In this document: one piece after another, positions 57,153 through 64,000 of the stretch
Layout of the letters: the number at the start of each line of letters is the position of its first letter
Position numbering within the stretch: the stretch's first letter is position 1
Assembly (NCBI GenBank): GCA_023053545.1
Contig: JAKZAN010000001.1
Location: 4,732,565 to 4,796,564 of the forward strand
Length of the DNA stretch: 64,000 nucleotides
Direction of reading: 5' to 3'
From: Lepidurus packardi
Taxonomy: Eukaryota; Arthropoda; Branchiopoda; Notostraca; Triopsidae
The notes under the pieces: model-generated
The model's database searches: none
Told to the model about the DNA's origin: nothing
The model's input: the letters and a program-made list of their open reading frames with translations, nothing else
Program-made: the position numbers and the translations under genes

Positions 57153-60100
57153 TCATTTTCTTTTTTTTCTGTTTTCCTTTCCCTTTTTTTGTCTATTGGC
57201 CTGGACTTTCGTTCTTCGTGAGATAGCGTCTAACACAAACTGGGGCTCGCGAGGATTTTCGCTTCGTTGTAGCCGTGAGTCCGCAAGTTCAGGTAGGAAG
57301 CTGTCGTCAAAGAAGCGTTTCAGTTTGGGAAACATGTCTTTGCTCCAAAAGTCTCTATCCCGTTTGATTCTTTCGACATGCATGTCATTTGGACACCATA
57401 CAACAAAATCACACCACTGTCTACCAGTAACTTCAAGTTGTCCTTGAATTTGGTAGTAGTAGTGGTGGTTCTTGTTGATCCTTAGCTTGCGGTTTTCGCC
57501 AGGCAGTAGTCCAATTGACTGTTTCTTTTCGGAAATAACGAAGTCATAAAGGTTTTCCGCGTTTTTTGCACTGCTTGGGCACTTGATCTCAATCAAGCCA
57601 TCCTTTTCGACTACACCATCGGGAGATGCACCCAAGTAGCCGTATTCAGGGTGTACCCATAGCCCGGAAGGTTGGACAGTAACTTTTTTTAAGTTTTCGT
57701 ACGCTTTCCTCGCTTCAGGTTCTTTACACTTGCCGTACTCTGTAGCTTCTGAAGTCCAGCTGGACGGGAGCATAATTGCTTTCAAAACATTTTTGCGAGG
57801 AGTAGAATCCCGCAATTTACAAACCTTCCCGAATAACGAGGCAGTTACTCTGTTTCGTCTACCTTCTATCCACTCAGGGCAACTTCCCTGGGCGCGGGTC
57901 TTTTCTTCCAGTGACACAATTTCTTCTGATGTAAGCTGCAGAAGATGACGTATTCGATCTGCTTCTCTTTCAAGAGAATCAGGGTCCAAGTCTGTGTTTC
58001 CGTAATGAAGGTCCAAACCTCCAGAAGGCTCTCCACCCTGAACAACATCAGCAGAAACTGCTGTGTTTTGCCGTTCTTGAGACGATCTAGAATAACGCTC
58101 TCTTCCTGCTCTGGTGCTTGCAAGGTGTTTTAACTCAAATGCGTCAAGCACAGGAGAAGTAACTTTATATTTCTTTAAAATGGGAACATGAAATCCTCTC
58201 CCATAAAGGAAATTCAACACAGCACCATAGCAGCGGTGCGTGTACGCTCCCCTTTGCGAGCGAAGAATTTGCTTTCCGCCAACAATTTTGGCAACACTAG
58301 ACATGAACCTCTCTGCTGCGTTTGTAGTCACCTCTTCTAACAAATTGTGACTTTTCTTTCTCACGTAATCAAGTGCTGCACAAACTTCACGGTAGAGGTT
58401 CGGATCTATCTTGCTTATCTTGTTTTGTCCAGCAAACTCACAGCCCTTCTTCCCGGGCAAGGGTTTCTCGCAAGATCGGTGGTCCCCAAGTAAGTAATGC
58501 TTCGGACCATTGTCCAAGGCCTTGCAGAGGTCCTCAGCGGTACCCTTATTTCGCGCATTTCTTTTTATCGCACCTCGGGCAGCACGTGTAAGTTTCGAAA
58601 TAAGGGACTTCACGAGTACCCTTCTGTACTTGATGTTTTTGGCCTGAATCAAGTAAAGCTTCTTTGTGTAATTCTTGATTACGTGATTGGCGCATTCGAT
58701 TTTTTTGGGAAGCTTCTGACTTCTAGGCGTAGTTGCCAAGATTTTATTGAAAGTCGAAGAATCTCCGTCCCCAATAAAATGAGAAATACGTACCTTATAC
58801 TTTTTTTCACATTCTCTTATTCCTTTGCTCAGGATGTCCGCTTCCATAGCTGTGGAGGGACCGTCCCAGTTTTTAAAACAATGATGGGGTGTTGGCGCTT
58901 GTTGTAAACGGGCAGCTCTGGTACAAACCGAACAAAACTTGTTGCGAGTGTCAACGTATAGTACTTTGTTTGTATATGCACCAATTAGCACACCCACGCC
59001 AGATTTTGCTGTATAGCGGGTTCCGTGACTTCGTTGGGACCATCCACCGTCACCGATAACGGTGATCAGTGGGAACCCTTCGTCATCAACGTCGCCTGCA
59101 GCTATAGCAGCTTCTATCTCTTCTTCCATCGCTTCACGCGTTGCTTCTTCTACTTCTTTGTGCCAAATTTCACCAACGGAGTGCTCCTTCTTACAAAATG
59201 TTTTTTTAGTCATGCAAGGTACACTAATGACTGAGCAAAGTTCCTCTAAAACATGATGCCCAGCACCCACCGCTACCAATCCCCAAGTCATTAGAGTGTT
59301 TATGGATAAAAATTTCTTGTTAGGTGGCAAAATTATATCCTCTTCGTCATCAGATGTAGCCATCCTTTTCTTCGGCTTAGTCATTTTTCTGAAGCCTCTC
59401 TCTGAATCAATATACCACTCAGTTTGACATGCATCGCACCGTAGAAATAATGCGGTGAAAAAACCTTTCCTCAATTCTCTGCGAAAAATTAACCTACCTT
59501 TGCATGATTCGCCATGAGTCAAGAATACTTGTGCTGTAAGCTGGACGACATGCCCTAAGTCAACTATTCTTCTGCCTTTCACCCCACGCAACAACTCAGG
59601 TTGACTGAAAGCAGCTTCCTCTATATTCAGCTGAACTGCTTCAGTTTCCGCCTGGTCAAAACTTGCAGAAGTAATTTCGTCAGATAATAAATCTTCATCA
59701 TTACTTCGTTCAGCCACAGGGCTACTTTGTTCAGTAATGGCGTTCGCCTAGGATAATGGAGTTAGCGTTATGAATTTCATGGGATTGACTAGTACTAGTC
59801 ACTAAAATCACTCACCTGGCTATACTGTTTTTTCTCATCTACAATTATCCGTTCAAGTTTCACCCCACGCAACAACTCAGGTTGACTGAAAGCACCTTTC
59901 TCTATATTCAGCTGAACTGCTTCAGTTTCCGCCTGATGGTCAAAACTTGCCGAAGTAATTTCGTCAGATAATAAATCTTCATCATTACTTCGTTCAGCCA
60001 CAGGGCTACTTTGTTCAGTAATGCCGTTCGCCTAGGAGAATGGAGTTAGCGTTATGAATTTCAAGGGATTGACTAGTACTCAGTAAGTCACTAATCACTA

Positions 60101-60225
60101 ACCTGGTTATACTGTTTTTTCTCCTCTACAATTATCCGTTCAAGTTTTTCACGTTGAATACGGAGGTACTCACGGGGATTTTTTTTCTTCCTCTTGAAAT
60201 GGCCCGAATTTCTCTTAGAACCCAT
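57153..60225 (-). CDS. Mutator-like transposase domain fused to a YqaJ-type nuclease
   Basis: Three exons in phase 0: 60103-60225 (ATG, basic start MGSKRNSGHFKRKKK), 59816-60031, and 57153-59747, 977 codons together. Numbering from the Val codon at 59717: a zinc-ribbon-like pair lies at 94-97 (CDAC). The Mutator-like transposase region has IGDGGWSQRSHG (D223), IGDGDSSTF (D317) and TTNAAERFMSS (E469), a plausible acidic triad. Residues about 615-800 form a YqaJ/lambda-exonuclease fold of the PD-(D/E)xK type: RRNRVTASLFG, YGKCKEPEARKAYE, GASPDGVV (D700), LIEIKCP (E710, K712) and YYYQIQGQLEVTG. The end is strongly basic (KVQANRQKKGKENRKKRK). Such fusions are common in invertebrate transposons. 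All key residues look intact, so it may be active. A domesticated host gene is the alternative. Confidence 0.85.
59816..60031 (-). repeat. Duplicated second exon of the transposase-YqaJ gene
   Basis: This 216-bp exon repeats the start of the next exon (ANGITEQSSPV, LLSDEITSASFD, AFSQPELLRGVK), then switches to a copy of the end of exon 1 (LERIIVDEKKQYSQ) and its donor. The tandem duplication includes the intron between, and 216 bp keeps the frame (72 codons). Confidence 0.85.
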
Positions 60226-60645
60226 CTCAGAATAAATAGAAAAACCAAGTCACATGCGTTTTCGCGTACTGACGAATAAAGATTGTTTAGGCAAGAGATT
60301 CTTTTGATAAAACCCTTTCCTATATAACGCGTCTGTCCTCGCCTTTGTAGTTTACCCATTCTTTTATTGCCTGACGGGGAGAAAAGACTAGTGAAAGAAT
60401 AAATGGATAAATAGTAATAAAAGGGTCATCGAGTTGACGGTATTTGGCTTGACCTCAGGTTACAAGGGAGAGTCATTTTCTGTAAGTAGCCGAAATAAAG
60501 TTACCCATTACATTAGCAGGCTACGCGCAGTCTAGCAGTGACTACTTAGCGTCAGTGTTTTTTTAATTATCTTCATTGATTATTGGTACGTAATTTTCAT
60601 TATGTTTAGTTTAGTGAAATTATTTTAGAGTATTTATCAATAGGG

Positions 60646-61176
60646 ATGGATCCGTTTATGCGGCAGTTTGCAGAAAATCTAATGGGTAACGCCAGATTGC
60701 TGCTAATTCGGGAGGAAGAAGAGCGAGGAAGAAGCGGAGTAAGCAGAGGCCGCAGTATTCAGGGTTATGTAAATTACCGTGATCGACGCGATTTTACGCA
60801 CCCCTATAATGGCCGTGCTCGGGTATCGCAGCACGGCAGAATCAGGCCGGAGGTACCGCAGGCTACAAACTTTGCACCGCGAGGCGCGAATCCGCGTTTC
60901 TTGGAGGAAAATGACAATACTAGGGCTTATACAAGGAACCAAAGAAGACGCGAGAGACGTCAACAAGTAGATGTTGGCATGGAAAACTTCTTCAGGGATC
61001 TAGGTCGCCATATCTCTGACGGAAACATTGATTTGCCTGACAACATTCGCTCTTTTTACATGTTGCAAGCGCATCTCACTCCCGAAAACGGAAGCAACGG
61101 CGTAAGAGCTCCTCCTGATCAGGAATTTCGACAGATGTCCATTAACGAGAATGAAGAACAAAAGAAAATGGAATAA
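60646..61176 (+). CDS. Small arginine-rich protein, function unknown
   Basis: 176 codons from an ATG in AGGGATGG. It is rich in Arg, Asn and Gln with REEEERGRSGVSRGR and NQRRRERRQQ, a more ordered stretch GMENFFRDLGRHISDGNIDL, and an acidic/basic end. AATAAA at 61301-61306 is a suitable poly(A) signal. It lies divergent to the transposase-YqaJ gene, 420 bp between start codons, so it might be an accessory gene of the same element sharing a promoter. No family was recognised. Confidence 0.55.
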   Translation: MDPFMRQFAENLMGNARLLLIREEEERGRSGVSRGRSIQGYVNYRDRRDFTHPYNGRARVSQHGRIRPEVPQATNFAPRGANPRFLEENDNTRAYTRNQRRRERRQQVDVGMENFFRDLGRHISDGNIDLPDNIRSFYMLQAHLTPENGSNGVRAPPDQEFRQMSINENEEQKKME

Positions 61177-61759
61177 CAATTCAATTGTACTCAGAAAAAT
61201 AATCTTCTGAAGTGGTGGAATACAAGTAGATTAGATGGGATAAATCGTTGTTTTGTTGAAGAAACTACTGTTTTTAGAACACCCAGAAACTTATTTATTC
61301 AATAAATTAAGCAAGGGGACGCTCTAAAGTATGCTTCCTCATGCAAGTATAATTAATTGTTTAGCCAACAAGTTCAGGTTCTTTTATTACTCAATAATAT
61401 AAACTTGAAAAATCATATAACTGGTTAATAGATATAAAATTGATAACAGAAAAGGAAAGAAAGTACCATGTATTTAGTATAAACATAAATATCCGTAATA
61501 AAATCATTATTTCATGTCATGTTTACGCTTTTTTCCGCTACTGCAGCAAACCGTATGGTAATATCTGATATAAAATGCAAGGGGGCGTAGCCTTCATACG
61601 GGGTTTCTATTTGACTAGTACGCCATCTGTTGTTAGCCACGTTAACATTGCCTATCCTCTAGGGAAGCAGCGGTGTCCCCATCTATTATCGGAAAAAATC
61701 CTGGAACATGTGTATACCGGGGCCTTAAAGACTTTCCGAATCCGAATAACCCTTCCGAA
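61177..61759 (+). other. Spacer and probable 5' region of the non-LTR element
   Basis: Holds the poly(A) signal of the previous ORF, then AT-rich DNA. From about 61575 the composition changes. The frame of the next ORF is open back to a TAG at about 61658 but has no ATG until 61760. Confidence 0.4.
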
Positions 61760-62824
61760 ATGTTCGAATCCCTCAGAAAACAAAACGAAGAGCTGTCAAA
61801 CCAAGTGACAATCCTCAATTGCAAAGTCGAGGACCTTCTCCCAATTGCTGAATGTGTTCCCCAGCTTCAAGCGGAGGTTAAATACCTGAGAGAACTCATC
61901 AACAAACATGGAATCCAACCAAAACCTACTCCGTCGCCAATGGAAGGTCCTTGGTCCGTGGTAAACCGAAAACGGCCTTTACCCAAATCAACAAAGCCCG
62001 CCGCCTCCCCTATTCAATCAAGCCAACCCAGCCCGACGAATTACCAAAGACGACAACAAGATGAGCTTATCGTCTATGTTGAACAATTGAATGACGGAAA
62101 GAAGAAAGAAGTAGTCAAAAGAGAAGACTTACTACGTAATCTGGACAGGGACTTGCTTAAAAAGTTTGGCCCCAAGGCTCCCAACGTGATCGTGGCACGG
62201 AAAACGAAGAATTTAGTCGAACTCACACTTGGAAGCGAACGGGAAAAGAGTGAAACAGAGAACCTCCTTCATGACACCACTTTGGACTCACTCGGCCCGA
62301 TAAAAGTAACCTGCCCGAAACCACGTAAAGATTTAGTCATCCACCAAATCCCCAAACAATTTAACTACGAAGAAATCGCCTCCCACCTGACTAGGAAAAA
62401 CATAGCCACACAAATCGAGTTCACTGCTGAGTCTCTACGCTGGCTGAACCCTGACAGCACGAAAGCCTTTGGTTCAATCCTGTTCACGTGCCCTTCGACT
62501 GACGCTAAAACGAGGCTGCTTAACCGAGGCTACCTATATGCCTTCAGCAGATCTGTACAGCTCGAAGACCGCCGCCAAGAGCATTTCACACAGTGCTATA
62601 ACTGTCAGAAGTACGGTCACACCGCATTTTACTGCAAAGAAACACACCCGACTTGTGGGAAATGCTCGGACAAACACAACACGAAAGAATGCACAAACAA
62701 TACAAGGAAATGCCGAAACTGCGGAAGTAATCACTACTCCTTTGAAAGTAGCTGCCCAACGCGTATTGCTGAAAGGCAAAAACGCAACCCCACCGTTTCC
62801 CAAATCCATGCCCAAATCTATTGA
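61760..62824 (+). CDS. Non-LTR retrotransposon ORF1 (gag-like, three zinc knuckles)
   Basis: 354 residues from the first in-frame ATG. It starts with a coiled coil (FESLRKQNEELSNQVTILN), followed by a proline-rich linker. A central RRM-like/PRE_C2HC region (DLVIHQIPKQFNYEEIASHL, RLLNRGYLYAFSR) leads to three CCHC knuckles: CYNCQKYGHTAFYC, CGKCSDKHNTKEC and CRNCGSNHYSFESSC. This order is typical of Jockey/I-group elements of arthropods. It binds RNA in the retroelement particle. It ends with TGA just before ORF2. Confidence 0.85.
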   Translation: MFESLRKQNEELSNQVTILNCKVEDLLPIAECVPQLQAEVKYLRELINKHGIQPKPTPSPMEGPWSVVNRKRPLPKSTKPAASPIQSSQPSPTNYQRRQQDELIVYVEQLNDGKKKEVVKREDLLRNLDRDLLKKFGPKAPNVIVARKTKNLVELTLGSEREKSETENLLHDTTLDSLGPIKVTCPKPRKDLVIHQIPKQFNYEEIASHLTRKNIATQIEFTAESLRWLNPDSTKAFGSILFTCPSTDAKTRLLNRGYLYAFSRSVQLEDRRQEHFTQCYNCQKYGHTAFYCKETHPTCGKCSDKHNTKECTNNTRKCRNCGSNHYSFESSCPTRIAERQKRNPTVSQIHAQIY

Positions 62825-62826
62825 CA

Positions 62827-64000
62827 GACGGAATAAAAATAATCTTCCATAACATAAGGAAAAGCAATGCTCAGCTGTCAGAAACGCTAAGAGAAGCTAA
62901 CGACTTTAACGCTGACATTATAGCCATAATCGAACCCCCATCTAATCCCTCGACTCCCCTTTTTCATCACTTCACCTCATTCGAATCCCAGAGTGATTAT
63001 AAAGGTGTTATATGCTTCAAAAGATGCAGAACACCTAACGTTTCTGTAGTTACCGTAACAGACTTATATTCGATTATAAAAATAACCCCAAAAGCATTTA
63101 CACCCATATTCCTAATCATTGTGTACAGAAGACATACTGAGGACCTTGCGGAGCTTATGACCGAAATCTGGAGAGAACTACCTTCATCTTTCCAGAACGT
63201 AATTCTCTGCGGAGACTTCAACGCCCATCATTGGCACTGGGAGAACAAACCAGCAGATAAACCTGGAAGACAACTTTTCGATTTTATTACCGAAAAAAAA
63301 TTAATTCTGCTCAATAGTTGGAATGTCTGCACCTTTAACAATGAAAGAGGAGACTTTTCAACTCTCGATTTGGCCTTTGCCTCTCCAAATATTGCTTTTT
63401 TAATAGACCTGCAAATTATCGACAAAACTTTTTTCCCAAACCTATCAGATCACGAAGCCATCCGCTTGTACATCGATATTCGAATCGAAAAACCTAAACA
63501 GGAAATATGGAACTACAACAAAACAAACTGGCCAAAACTAAATGCGGACCTGGAACTAACACTACAGAGGATAAAGGAGGCACTGTCCGACATAGATACA
63601 GTGGAAAAACTCGACACCGCAGTTAACCTTTTAACTGAAGCTCTCTACAACTGCGCCCAGGTACACATACCCAAAAGAAACATTACGAATCGAAAAAACC
63701 CGTGGTGGAATAACCAGCTCAATCTGCTTCGAAAGGATGTAGCAAAATCACTCAGGGCTTACCGTGTCTTCCCAAGCTCGCTTAACGAACGCAAGTGGAA
63801 AGATGCTAGAAATAGCTATACGACAAAAGTACGCATCACCAAGGAAGAATACTGGAAGCGAAAATTAGACACTTCAGATTCTCGAGTGTTATGGAACCTG
63901 GAAAGAAAATTTCGTGAATCAAGAAATTCTCTCTCCCTAGACCAACTTCTGGACGACAATCGTAAACCTTTTGCCAATGAAATCTCGAAGCTTAATTACC
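62827..64000 (+). CDS. Non-LTR retrotransposon ORF2, 5' part (APE-type endonuclease), runs off window
   Basis: The frame is open from before the ORF1 stop to the window end. Endonuclease motifs are in order: IFHNIRKSNAQL, IIAIIEPP (catalytic Glu), VYRRH, LCGDFNAHHWHW (Asp, Asn), STLDLAFA (Asp) and LSDHEAI (Asp-His). A linker toward reverse transcriptase follows (RKNPWWNNQLNLLRKDVAKS, EEYWKRKL). No ATG occurs in frame near ORF1; the first is at about 63157, inside the endonuclease. Translation by reinitiation or frameshift, or a lost start, must be assumed. The nicking residues look intact. Confidence 0.85.

Overview
This looks like animal nuclear DNA, probably from an arthropod or another invertebrate with compact genes. 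The support is introns of about 50-370 bp with GT/AG borders, Ty3/Gypsy, hAT, Mutator-like and Kolobok-like elements, and a Jockey/I-type non-LTR retrotransposon with three zinc knuckles in ORF1. No bacterial features (operons, ribosome binding sites, CRISPR) were seen. Species cannot be named from the sequence alone.

Positions 1 to about 55,395 form one amplified array. The unit, read on the + strand, is: a Ty3/Gypsy pol remnant; a phosphatidylserine decarboxylase gene (PISD) on the - strand with six short exons; a divergent promoter with an ETS-type site; a + strand pseudogene of the nucleolar GTPase NOG1 (GTPBP4); a conserved 3'UTR/leader stretch; then the next pol remnant. PISD occurs six times (3361, 10424, 16306, 20028, 43229, 52267). 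Four copies keep an open frame and all catalytic positions, apart from a changed cleavage motif in copy 1. Copy 4 is deleted and interrupted. Copy 6 has lost an active-site histidine. The NOG1 copies share the same in-frame stops, so that gene was already dead before amplification.

Mobile elements have inserted into the array in a readable order. One hAT element sits inside a NOG1 exon with an 8-bp target duplication and was copied with its unit (95-1886 and 38454-40240). Another hAT pair (6922-8691 and 46795-50534) lies in the pol remnant with non-matching flanks, and one of them later received a Kolobok-like THAP element at TTAA (47037-49001). PISD copy 4 was split by a 15.3-kb insertion (20711-36008). 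This insertion is a giant inverted repeat made of two head-to-head Mutator-like elements whose proteins combine OTU protease, C2H2, FLYWCH/FAR1-like, SWIM and PHD parts. It has short terminal inverted repeats and a 7-bp flanking duplication.

From 55,396 on the sequence is different: a short ORF start, a hairpin MITE, a three-exon gene for a Mutator-like transposase fused to a YqaJ-type nuclease (57153-60225, - strand) with an in-frame duplicated exon, a divergent small arginine-rich ORF (60646-61176), and the 5' part of a non-LTR retrotransposon that runs off the window.

The possible host-level story is dosage and divergence of a mitochondrial lipid enzyme carried by the array, with mosaic copies suggesting gene conversion. 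All functional statements are inferences from sequence; no searches were run.
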